Assembly (NCBI GenBank): GCA_003135495.1
Contig: PLBX01000510.1
Location: 1 to 5,127, forward strand
Reading direction: 5' to 3'
Length of the DNA stretch: 5,127 bases
From: Acidobacteriaceae bacterium
GTDB taxonomy: Bacteria; Acidobacteriota; Terriglobia; Terriglobales; Acidobacteriaceae
Shown here: positions 1-4,557 of the stretch, piece after piece
Layout of the letters: every line of letters begins with the position of its first letter
Numbering within the stretch: the stretch's first letter is position 1
Translations under genes and position numbers: made by a program
The notes under the pieces: model-generated
Database searches by the model: none
What the model was told of the DNA's origin: nothing
The model's input: the letters and a program-made list of their open reading frames with translations, nothing else

Positions 1-9
1 TCGAATAGT

Positions 10-76
10 TGTTGCAAAATCGCGATTACACTAACAAACGGTCCACCCGGTTCCCCTGACCAGTCCGGCAGTTCTC
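10..76. repeat. Direct repeat, left copy (two conserved blocks)
   Basis: Block 1 (10-35) matches 2417-2442 at 24 of 26 positions. It contains the palindrome AATCGCGATT (18-27) followed by ACACTAAC. Block 2 (CTGAC at 56-60, then CCGGCAGTTCTC at 65-76) matches CTGAC at 2442-2446 and CCGGCAATTCTC at 2448-2459. The copies differ mainly by about 20 extra bases between the blocks here. On the minus strand the right copy lies about 230 bp upstream of the secreted-protein start. By analogy this copy could lie upstream of a similar gene beyond the left edge of the window. Confidence 0.7.
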
Positions 77-399
77 TCGGACACCGTTACCGATGCAGAG
101 TTTCCGCGCTGCTGCGGGATTTCGGCAAAACTCATCGGCTGTTCTGAGATTTACTTTTACTACAATCCCGGCAGATTTCATCCGATATACGCACTCCTTC
201 TAGCGCAGACCAGGCTGGCACATCGAGTGAAGCGAATCACACATTTGTGGGAAATCACATGAATAGAAACGATTCATGATCTTTGCTGATTGCTTCACGA
301 GAGTCTTGAGGAACTCCTGCTGTTTTCATCTGTAGTCTGATTACAACAGTAATGGCCGATTATTTCACACGAAGTTTTGCCTGAATCCCGAAAGAGGTT

Positions 400-433
400 G
401 GGGCGGCCGCTGATCCAGTGACCGCCCCTTTTT
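400..433 (+). terminator. Rho-independent terminator, rightward
   Basis: GGGGCGG (400-406) pairs with CCGCCCC (422-428) as a 7-bp all-GC stem with a 15-nt loop, followed at once by TTTTT (429-433). The T-tract orients it to the right. The only adjacent gene runs leftward and ends at 470. Read leftward, the stem is followed by AACCTCTTT, so it could at most be a weak terminator for that gene. No rightward gene is visible upstream of it in the window. Confidence 0.65.
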
Positions 434-469
434 CGAATCCTCCGCTAACGCGCTGACGCTCGCCTACTC

Positions 470-1627
470 CTAACGGCAGTTCGGGAACTTGAGCGAAGCG
501 AGCCACGTGGCCCAGAGGAACGAGCCGTCCGCCGGGTAGTATTCGTTCGCGTACCAGAACGTGCACGAGTCCGCGCCATCGAGAGCCATGCTCGAGTAGT
601 CGCCCCAGCGATTGAACGAATTGAGTTGTGAGCCCTCGCCCTTTTTGATCCGAGCCTCTCTCTCCGTGGTGCCTAGAGGATCACCTTCCGTCTGACCGGC
701 ATAGTAGATCGATGGGTAGTCACCTGAGGCCGCGCTCGAACGGCTGTACCCAATGGCGATGTCCCCGTTCTTGTCCATGGCGACCGAGCCCATCCAGCGG
801 TAATGGCCGTCATCCGGGGTCTGCCCCGATTGATACAGGGACAAGCTGGTCGAGCCTTCTGGGGCCCGGAACTCGTACCATCTCGCCGCCACAGCAGTGG
901 TGTCGTTCACGCTGTGGGTCACCAGAAAGTGTTGCTTGTTGCCATCGTCGAAGCGCGCCAACCGGTACATCAGTCGATCGCCCAGCGTGTCCAGCAGTTC
1001 GCTTCCCGGGCTTGGCTGCGGGACACAGTAGGTGGTGAGGTTTATGTTCAACGCACCGCAGAACGCCAAGTCGTACCGGGGCACAAGGATCGGCATGCTT
1101 CCGTTGATCCCGGCGAGGGTTGACTTCTTAGGATTCTTGAAGTCCACCGTGAACACGTACTCGTAGACAGTAGGGCCGCCGGGATAGAAATTGTCGATGC
1201 TTCCCAGTAAGACCTCGGGGCCAGCCTTCTTAGAATCTGAGTCGTCATCGGCCGGCAACATGCTGTCATCGAAGAACGTGCCGTTGGAGTTGTCGAGGAT
1301 GCAGACCTGCTGCGCCTTGCTTTTGCCTTTCAGCATACTGTCAGCGTCATAAGCGCAGACGTTTACACCTTGGAAGCCGTCGTCAAGGCCGAAGTCATTT
1401 TGGTTTTGGTAATAGATCGTAGAGGTCAAGCCCCACTTCGGGTAGTCGGGGAAGCCAGGTTGTGGGAAGGCGTAACGGAAGAATCTTCCCGTGGCATCGG
1501 CAGTCTCCGAGACGGCGATGCAGGTTTGGTATGGACCCAGGAACGCTGGACCAAAATCGTTCTGGAACGCTAGCCAGCGGTGATTACTCTTATCCCACTG
1601 GATGATGATGTCGCCGTCGTTGTCCAA
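470..1627 (-). CDS. C-terminal fragment of the frameshifted secreted protein
   Basis: This is about 385 residues in the frame offset by one from the N-terminal half. Its first possible start is a TTG at 1627 (an internal Leu codon) with no ribosome binding site, so it is unlikely to be translated independently. The frame is open upstream through GGFGGGCE, where it joins the N-terminal half. Visible features are an Asp/Ser-rich acidic patch (DDSMLPADDDSDSKK), several Cys residues, and a C-terminal block with RWMGSVAMDKNGDIAIGYS, RWGDYSSMALDGADSCTFWY and a terminal FPNCR. These alternating Trp/Gly/Asp motifs resemble repeats of secreted propeller-like proteins. That is inference from pattern, not a domain match. 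There is no transmembrane segment or C-terminal anchor, so the product would be periplasmic or extracellular. Confidence 0.7.
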   Translation of the reverse strand: MDNDGDIIIQWDKSNHRWLAFQNDFGPAFLGPYQTCIAVSETADATGRFFRYAFPQPGFPDYPKWGLTSTIYYQNQNDFGLDDGFQGVNVCAYDADSMLKGKSKAQQVCILDNSNGTFFDDSMLPADDDSDSKKAGPEVLLGSIDNFYPGGPTVYEYVFTVDFKNPKKSTLAGINGSMPILVPRYDLAFCGALNINLTTYCVPQPSPGSELLDTLGDRLMYRLARFDDGNKQHFLVTHSVNDTTAVAARWYEFRAPEGSTSLSLYQSGQTPDDGHYRWMGSVAMDKNGDIAIGYSRSSAASGDYPSIYYAGQTEGDPLGTTEREARIKKGEGSQLNSFNRWGDYSSMALDGADSCTFWYANEYYPADGSFLWATWLASLKFPNCR

Positions 1628-2187
1628 CTCGCATCCTCCGCCGAAGCCCCCCAGAACTCGTTGCCCAAGATGGGCCCCGCGATGAGCGCACCCGTCGTCT
1701 TGTCAAACACGGCAAAGCACACGTTCACCCATTCCACCACCTGAGTGTCGCCCACGGCCGCGTTGGTGTCGGGAGGCACATAGGCAGCACCACCATCCAC
1801 ACCTGGGCAGCTGAGATAGGAAGTGTTCCCGACCCCCTCGAAGCCCAGGCCGATAGTAGCGCGGATGGGGGAGCCGATGGACGGCTGGAGGGCGCCTGCC
1901 GCTCCTCCGCCCTGACTCTGCTGGGCAGCCGCCTTCAATCTATCCAGCTTTGGCATCCGAGGCGCGTGCGTCACACGGAAGCCCCCCTGAGCCGGGGCGG
2001 TCAGCAGCGCGGCGGATAGCGGCGACGAAACGTCAAAGTGAATTGGCACGTTTGCTACCGCATTGCTGAGCACCTGAGGCTTGTCGATACTCGTATAGAC
2101 CTGTGCCGACGCGATCGACAATGTTGCAAATGCAACACTGATCGTGCAAATTGCCAAGAACCGAAATACTTTGATCATGTGTTTCAT
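1570..2187 (-). CDS. N-terminal fragment of the frameshifted secreted protein
   Basis: Read as it stands, this frame gives 205 residues and stops at 1570-1572. The start is MKHMIKVFRFL at 2187. The frame stays open upstream to an ATG at 2454, but only 2187 is followed at once by a signal peptide (Lys/Arg at 3, 6 and 9, hydrophobic core about 10-25, cleavage after ASA at 26-28) and preceded by a spaced GGAG. After a Gln/Ala/Gly-rich stretch (about residues 87-100) comes the family block SYLSCPGVDGG...PPDTNAAVGDTQVVEWVNVCFAVFDK. From residue 180 on, the sequence (GASAEDASWTTTATSSSS) is low-complexity out-of-frame translation and does not belong to the protein. The leader implies export by Sec. 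A second Met at residue 4 (2178) is an alternative start. Confidence 0.7.
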   Translation of the reverse strand: MKHMIKVFRFLAICTISVAFATLSIASAQVYTSIDKPQVLSNAVANVPIHFDVSSPLSAALLTAPAQGGFRVTHAPRMPKLDRLKAAAQQSQGGGAAGALQPSIGSPIRATIGLGFEGVGNTSYLSCPGVDGGAAYVPPDTNAAVGDTQVVEWVNVCFAVFDKTTGALIAGPILGNEFWGASAEDASWTTTATSSSSGIRVITAG

Positions 2188-2195
2188 AGTCTGGT

Positions 2196-2199
2196 CTCC
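2196..2199 (-). promoter_or_regulatory. Ribosome binding site of the secreted-protein gene
   Basis: Minus-strand GGAG, 8 nt before the ATG at 2187. It decides this start over the ATG at 2454, which would add 89 residues with no leader-like character. Confidence 0.6.
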
Positions 2200-2318
2200 G
2201 TGGAAGTAACTTCGGTTGAGAAGAACGATGTGTTTCTCGAGAATTCGGGCGATTCGCCTCAGGGGGTGTGCGTCTTCAACGGGCAGGAACTGCTCTTCGG
2301 AGAGGCGAAAACATGTTG

Positions 2319-2348
2319 ATTCGATCAGAATGACCGGCATTCTGTCAA
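2319..2348 (-). promoter_or_regulatory. Candidate sigma70 promoter of the secreted-protein gene
   Basis: On the minus strand, a perfect TTGACA (plus 2343-2348) is followed after 18 bases by TCGAAT (plus 2319-2324), a 4/6 match to the -10 consensus. Transcription would start near 2312 and leave a leader of about 125 nt. The match was found by eye, and the -10 box is weak. Confidence 0.35.
2326..2344. promoter_or_regulatory. Perfect dyad in the candidate promoter spacer
   Basis: CAGAATG (2326-2332), ACCGG, CATTCTG (2338-2344): 7-bp arms with a 5-nt centre. It fills most of the spacer between the candidate -35 and -10 boxes, a position typical of repressor operators. The cognate regulator is not in the window. 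Confidence 0.4.
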
Positions 2349-2356
2349 TGAGAAAA

Positions 2357-2373
2357 GTCACATCTTCTGTGAC
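2357..2373. promoter_or_regulatory. Perfect dyad upstream of the candidate -35
   Basis: GTCACA (2357-2362), TCTTC, TGTGAC (2368-2373): 6-bp arms with a 5-nt centre. Its centre is 30 bp from that of the 2326-2344 dyad. The half-sites resemble CRP/FNR half-sites but are everted (TCACA first, then TGTGA), so a standard CRP site is not claimed. Confidence 0.35.
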
Positions 2374-2416
2374 GCGATCGCCAAGGGCACAGCGCAAAAC
2401 CACGCCGAATCTCAAC

Positions 2417-2459
2417 TGTTGTAACATCGCGATTACACTAACTGACCCCGGCAATTCTC
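2417..2459. repeat. Direct repeat, right copy (upstream of the secreted-protein gene)
   Basis: This matches the left copy at 10-76: block 1 is 2417-2442 (24/26 identical) and block 2 is CTGAC plus CCGGCAATTCTC (2442-2459). The core ATCGCGAT (2426-2433) is palindromic and is roughly flanked by TGTAA (2420-2424) and TTACA (2433-2437), so protein binding is plausible. It lies about 70 bp upstream of the candidate -35 box, where an activator or an upstream promoter element could act. Confidence 0.65.
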
Positions 2460-2579
2460 AATTCGTGCAATCGCCTAGCTTCGTCAATTGACTTCTACCT
2501 AAAGCCTCAGGGGGCTGGCCCAACCTTAGCACCACCACCGACGCGGCTGTCTCCCCCTTCGCGATTTTCGAAGGGTAAG

Positions 2580-2619
2580 CACCATGGACTTCGACACCCC
2601 ACAGACTTCGACACCATGG
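2580..2619. repeat. Paired CACCATGG and GACTTCGACACC repeats
   Basis: CACCATGG occurs at 2580-2587 and 2612-2619. The 12-mer GACTTCGACACC occurs at 2587-2598 and 2604-2615, a 17-nt period. Because CCATGG is self-complementary, the segment can also pair end to end (ACCATGG with CCATGGT). It is probably decayed intergenic repeat material. Confidence 0.6.
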
Positions 2620-2637
2620 TGGTGCGAACCTGATTAC

Positions 2638-2664
2638 CACGAAGGGCACGAAGGTGCACGAAGG
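2638..2664 (+). repeat. Triple CACGAAGG direct repeat
   Basis: CACGAAGG occurs at 2638-2645, 2647-2654 and 2657-2664, with 1- and 2-nt spacers. Near-identical strings of the form ACCACGAAGGnCACGAAGG are familiar from intergenic DNA of many unrelated bacteria. Their function is not known to me. Confidence 0.6.
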
Positions 2665-2715
2665 GAAAGCTATTACTCACGGAAGCGATGCGTTCTCGCC
2701 CGTGGTTGAGTGCGG

Positions 2716-2739
2716 GGGACGGACGAATGCGTCCGTCCC
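2716..2739. repeat. Perfect 10-bp stem-loop, REP-like
   Basis: GGGACGGACG (2716-2725) pairs with CGTCCGTCCC (2730-2739) around the loop AATG. Extra GCG/CGC pairing is possible just outside (2712-2714 with 2742-2744). It has no T-tract, so it is not a classical terminator. It aligns with the stem-loop at 4510-4529, with two compensated base-pair differences. Confidence 0.6.
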
Positions 2740-2878
2740 TACGCGAGTGGGTTACATGGGGTGGCACCGCCAATCGTGCGTGAAAGTATCTCTTGCTTTG
2801 GTCGAAGGAGACTTGTGCGGCGTAAGATATTGGTTGGAGTCAAGTGTTGGAGGTTATTTCAGCTTAATAGCTTAATAG

Positions 2879-2883
2879 AGGAG
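2879..2883 (+). promoter_or_regulatory. Ribosome binding site of the DUF3395-like gene
   Basis: AGGAG within GAGGAGAGA, 8 nt before the ATG at 2892. This is a strong, well-spaced Shine-Dalgarno sequence. It follows the tandem AGCTTAAT repeat at 2861-2876. Confidence 0.75.
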
Positions 2884-2891
2884 AGACTTTC

Positions 2892-3671
2892 ATGGTTAAA
2901 AAGCATTTCACACTGTTTCTAATGCTGGCATTGTCTGTGCTGACGGTAATGGCCGCGGCCCAGGATGCTGGGGACTACTTAATTCTGAGCGCGCAATATG
3001 GAACCGAGAACCACCACGTCGATGTGACTAGCACGTTGAAGATCGTGGCGAGCAAGGACCGGCAATTCCGGATGGGAAACCGGACGTTTGGAGTTGATCC
3101 GGATCATGGGAGAGTGAAGGTGTTGCGCATTTTTGCGCGTGGTCCGAACGGGCAAGAGCGCATGTTTGAATATCGCGAAGGCGCGGTGATCGATGGAGGG
3201 CTGTTCCGAGGCTGGGGACGCGGCGACTGGGGCCAAGGTGGCTGGAGCGGCAACTGGAATGGCGAAGCCGAACACCACGAAGAGGCCGAACGACATGAGG
3301 AACGCGAACATCATGACGAGGCGCAACGCCGCGACGAGGGCGAATTCCGCATTTTGAGCGCTCAATATGGCACCGAACGCAATCACGTCGATGTGACTCC
3401 ACGGTTGAAGGAACTGGCCAGAGCGGACGTGCAGTTTCGTATGGGCAACGGAACCTTTGGCGTGGATCCGGACCATGGTCAGGTGAAGACTCTGCGGATT
3501 TACGCGCGCGGTCCTCATGGACGTGAACGGATGTTTGAGTACCGTGAAGGCAGCATCGTTGACGGAGCGCAGTTTCGGGGTTGGGGACGAGGAGACTGGG
3601 GCGACAACAACGATCACTGGAGCGGGAGATGGGAAGGCGAACGCGAGGACGGAGACCGGGAGCAGCACTAG
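2892..3671 (+). CDS. Secreted protein with two tandem DUF3395-like domains
   Basis: 259 residues. Residues 1-23 are a Sec signal peptide (Lys 3-4, hydrophobic core about 6-18, cleavage near AAA-Q24). Two copies of one domain follow, residues 31-114 and 154-237, 64 of 84 positions identical with no gaps. The conserved core is ILSAQYGTE...HVDVT..LK...QFRMGN.TFGVDPDHG.VK.LRI.ARGP.G.ERMFEYREG...DG. The YG/VDVT/L/DP..G..K.LRI pattern resembles DUF3395, the domain at the C terminus of DNAJC11 that also occurs in secreted bacterial proteins. This is recognition by pattern. The linker (about 125-150) is rich in Glu, His and Arg (EAEHHEEAERHEEREHHDEA), probably helical and possibly metal-binding. The C terminus is charged. 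It is monocistronic, with its own ribosome binding site and a terminator 37 nt past the stop. Function is unknown. Confidence 0.8.
   Translation: MVKKHFTLFLMLALSVLTVMAAAQDAGDYLILSAQYGTENHHVDVTSTLKIVASKDRQFRMGNRTFGVDPDHGRVKVLRIFARGPNGQERMFEYREGAVIDGGLFRGWGRGDWGQGGWSGNWNGEAEHHEEAERHEEREHHDEAQRRDEGEFRILSAQYGTERNHVDVTPRLKELARADVQFRMGNGTFGVDPDHGQVKTLRIYARGPHGRERMFEYREGSIVDGAQFRGWGRGDWGDNNDHWSGRWEGEREDGDREQH
2982..3602 (+). repeat. Intragenic tandem domain duplication
   Basis: Codons 31-114 (2982-3233) and 154-237 (3351-3602) are two copies of the same domain, 369 nt apart. The proteins are about 76% identical while many third positions differ (for example GATCCGGATCATGG against GATCCGGACCATGG). 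The duplication therefore looks older than a recent slip and kept under protein-level selection. Confidence 0.75.
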
Positions 3672-3708
3672 AAAGTAGAATTCGCAGTTTGAAGACGCGA
3701 GAGGAAAG

Positions 3709-3747
3709 TCCCCCGCTCGATTCGAAAGATTGAGCGGGGGATTTTTT
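3709..3747 (+). terminator. Rho-independent terminator of the DUF3395-like gene
   Basis: TCCCCCGCTCGA (3709-3720) pairs with TTGAGCGGGGGA (3730-3741): 12 pairs including one G-T, with a 9-nt loop. TTTTTT (3742-3747) follows. It lies just after the stop codon at 3669-3671. Confidence 0.85.
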
Positions 3748-3819
3748 CGCTCTCATAAGGTTCGGCGGGTACACCGGTCAATGGTGACGAAAAGACTCTT
3801 CTCGCAACCGCGGTGGAAG

Positions 3820-3845
3820 GCCACTTCTCAAACGCGAGAAGTGGC
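3820..3845. repeat. Perfect 10-bp stem-loop, REP-like
   Basis: GCCACTTCTC (3820-3829) pairs with GAGAAGTGGC (3836-3845) around the loop AAACGC, followed by GCACCCCGG with no T-tract. From memory, stem-loops of the form CCACTT...AAGTGG-GCACCC recur between genes in acidobacterial genomes. I have not searched for this. Confidence 0.55.
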
Positions 3846-3926
3846 GCACCCCGGTTTGTTTTTGGATCAGGTTCAAATTGCAGGCGTTCGACTTCGAGCG
3901 CGCGTGTTATGCCGTGGGATGTAGGG

Positions 3927-3987
3927 GTCCTTCGACTCCGCCAAGCCAGTCGCTTCGCTCTTGGCTTGGCTGCGCTCAGGATGACAA
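3927..3987. repeat. Inverted-repeat intergenic element (CCTTCGAC...CAGGATGAC type)
   Basis: GCCAAGCC (3940-3947) and GGCTTGGC (3963-3970) form a perfect 8-bp inverted repeat inside outer arms GTCCTTCGACTCC and TGCGCTCAGGATGAC, which are partly complementary. The same outer-arm motif appears as a partial copy at the right edge of the window (5107-5127). This type is common between genes in soil bacteria such as Acidobacteriota. Confidence 0.55.
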
Positions 3988-4081
3988 GGGTGGTGGAATT
4001 GGGGTTAGGGGGTGCGGTTGGGGTTTGATTGTTAATTGATGCTGACGAGCACGGGGACAGGAGTGTCCGCGGCACACGTTC

Positions 4082-4087
4082 TATACT
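4082..4087 (+). promoter_or_regulatory. Candidate -10 box of the DUF971 gene (leaderless)
   Basis: TATACT is a 5/6 match to TATAAT and lies 7 nt before the ATG at 4095. Transcription would then begin at or next to the start codon. No good -35 is visible at the usual spacing (AGGAGT at 4059-4064). The absence of a Shine-Dalgarno before this ATG agrees with a leaderless mRNA. Confidence 0.4.
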
Positions 4088-4094
4088 GAAATTT

Positions 4095-4487
4095 ATGGCA
4101 CTGCCTGATTTCACGCCCCGGGTTGAGAACGATCCCAAGTCGGTGGTGATTCATTTGACCACTGGCAAGGGAATGGAAGTTGAGTGGAAGGATGGGCACC
4201 GGTCTGTTTATACGTTTCCGTTTTTGCGGGATGCTTGCCCTTGCGCGCTTTGCGAGGATGAGCGAACTAAGGCGAAACGCAAAGCGGGTGAACCGGCGAA
4301 GCTGGCGCCGGGTGCGCTGCCCATGTTCAAGCCGCTGGTGAAGGCGCTCGCGGCGGAGGCTGTGGGCAAGTACGCGCTGCGCTTTCAATGGAATGATAAT
4401 CACGATCTGGGAATTTACTCGTGGTTTTATCTGCGGGAATTTTGTCCTTGCGCGGAGTGCGCGGGACGGCGGAATGGCGCGCAGTAG
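4095..4487 (+). CDS. DUF971 / gamma-butyrobetaine hydroxylase-like N-terminal domain protein
   Basis: 130 residues from ATG 4095. An in-frame ATG at 4029 would add 22 residues with no family similarity, covering the GGACA hairpin and the -10 box, so I prefer 4095. The family (PF06155, DUF971/GBBH-like_N) is a small Cys/His metal-binding domain, found alone, N-terminal to gamma-butyrobetaine dioxygenases and, as I recall, fused to Mrp-type ATPases. Visible here are W31, D33, H35, FLRDA, then CPCALC (C48, C50, C53), and later W99, D101, H103, GIYSWFYLREF, then CPCAEC (C117, C119, C122). The two halves repeat the same order, W-D-H-LR-CPCAxC. There is no signal peptide, so it is cytoplasmic. No dioxygenase or Mrp domain follows. 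Function unknown; zinc or Fe-S binding is inference. Confidence 0.8.
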   Translation: MALPDFTPRVENDPKSVVIHLTTGKGMEVEWKDGHRSVYTFPFLRDACPCALCEDERTKAKRKAGEPAKLAPGALPMFKPLVKALAAEAVGKYALRFQWNDNHDLGIYSWFYLREFCPCAECAGRRNGAQ

Positions 4488-4509
4488 ATGGACGCGCAGT
4501 GGAAGTTTG

Positions 4510-4529
4510 GCCGGGCGAGGACGCCCGGC
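4510..4529. repeat. Perfect 8-bp stem-loop between convergent genes
   Basis: GCCGGGCG (4510-4517) pairs with CGCCCGGC (4522-4529) around the loop AGGA. It sits in the 70-bp gap between the convergent DUF971 and PilZ genes. It has no T-tract on either side, so it resembles a REP-like element more than a classical terminator, though so stable a hairpin might still help separate the two transcripts. It is related in layout to 2716-2739. Confidence 0.6.
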
Positions 4530-4557
4530 GCTCCACGATTGGATCGGCTGAGTTGGA

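Larger units (their letters stand above)
1..469. other. Intergenic region with repeat copy, hairpins and a rightward terminator
   Basis: I see no convincing gene here. It holds the left copy of the two-block direct repeat (10-76), a TACAAT hexamer at 161-166 that could be a rightward -10 box but lacks a good -35, a perfect 7-bp inverted repeat CATGAAT/ATTCATG (258-264 and 272-278, 7-nt loop), and a rightward terminator at 400-433. Short open frames, such as one of 19 codons from the ATG at 277, have no ribosome binding site and no protein-like composition. Confidence 0.6.
470..2187 (-). pseudogene. Secreted protein of unknown function, interrupted by a frameshift (reconstructed gene)
   Basis: Two overlapping minus-strand frames are halves of one gene. 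The first frame runs in register to W179 (1651-1653). Restoring one G in the G6 run (plus 1647-1652) continues it as WGGFGGGCELDNDGDIIIQW and on to the stop at 470-472, giving 572 residues. The pieces fit a large secreted bacterial family that I recognise from its motifs: PPDTNxAVGDxxxVxWVN near the N terminus, a GFGGxCExDNDGD junction, and a C-terminal RWGDYSSM...CTFWYxNEYY...KFPNC block. I have no name for it. A beta-propeller-like secreted fold is my guess. Start ATG 2187 is preceded by GGAG (plus 2196-2199) at 8-nt spacing. Residues 1-28 form a signal peptide ending ASA-Q. The defect may be a real mutation, a sequencing or assembly indel, or -1 slippage. Confidence 0.75.
2443..2891. other. 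Divergent intergenic region rich in short repeats
   Basis: No gene is supported here. Small frames in it lack ribosome binding sites and overlap repeats. From left to right it contains the end of the direct repeat, paired CACCATGG/GACTTCGACACC repeats (2580-2619), a triple CACGAAGG repeat (2638-2664), a perfect 10-bp stem-loop (2716-2739), and an 8-bp tandem AGCTTAAT (2861-2876) just before the ribosome binding site of the next gene. A promoter for that gene must lie here. The best hexamer, TAAGAT at 2823-2828, has only a poor -35 (TTGGTC, 19-nt spacer), so I do not call one. Confidence 0.5.
3748..4094. other. Intergenic region with palindromic elements
   Basis: No supported gene. A minus-strand open frame across much of it is of ordinary chance length and runs antisense into the terminator. 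The region contains a 10-bp stem-loop (3820-3845), a longer inverted-repeat element (3927-3987), a G/T-rich stretch (about 3990-4025), and a small GGACA/TGTCC hairpin (4055-4068) just before the candidate promoter of the next gene. Confidence 0.5.

Noticed and set aside
2357..2373. CRP binding site
   Set aside because: The half-sites are everted relative to TGTGA-N6-TCACA, and the spacing is 5 rather than 6. It is kept only as an unnamed dyad.
2188..2454. N-terminal extension of the secreted protein to the ATG at 2454
   Set aside because: The 89 added residues have no leader character and would cover the candidate promoter and both dyads. A signal peptide and a spaced GGAG mark 2187.
10..2459. 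Insertion sequence bounded by the repeat copies
   Set aside because: The copies are direct rather than inverted, the gene between them is not a transposase, and no target-site duplication is visible. Duplication of a gene with its upstream region explains it better.
2038..2491. Two plus-strand open frames (93 and 91 codons) opposite the secreted-protein leader and promoter
   Set aside because: Antisense, no ribosome binding site, and no protein-like composition.
2638..2664. CRISPR-like array
   Set aside because: The repeat units are 8 nt with 1-2-nt gaps, with no spacers and no cas genes.
2979..3774. Long open frames of 229 and 248 codons on the minus strand across the DUF3395-like gene
   Set aside because: They are antisense to a well-supported gene with leader, ribosome binding site and terminator. 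Their proteins are Arg/Pro/Ser-rich, as expected of GC-biased shadows, and the duplicated domain explains the repeats in them.
3668..4138. 156-codon minus-strand open frame
   Set aside because: It runs antisense through the terminator, two palindromic repeats and the start of the DUF971 gene, with no leader, ribosome binding site or recognisable motif.
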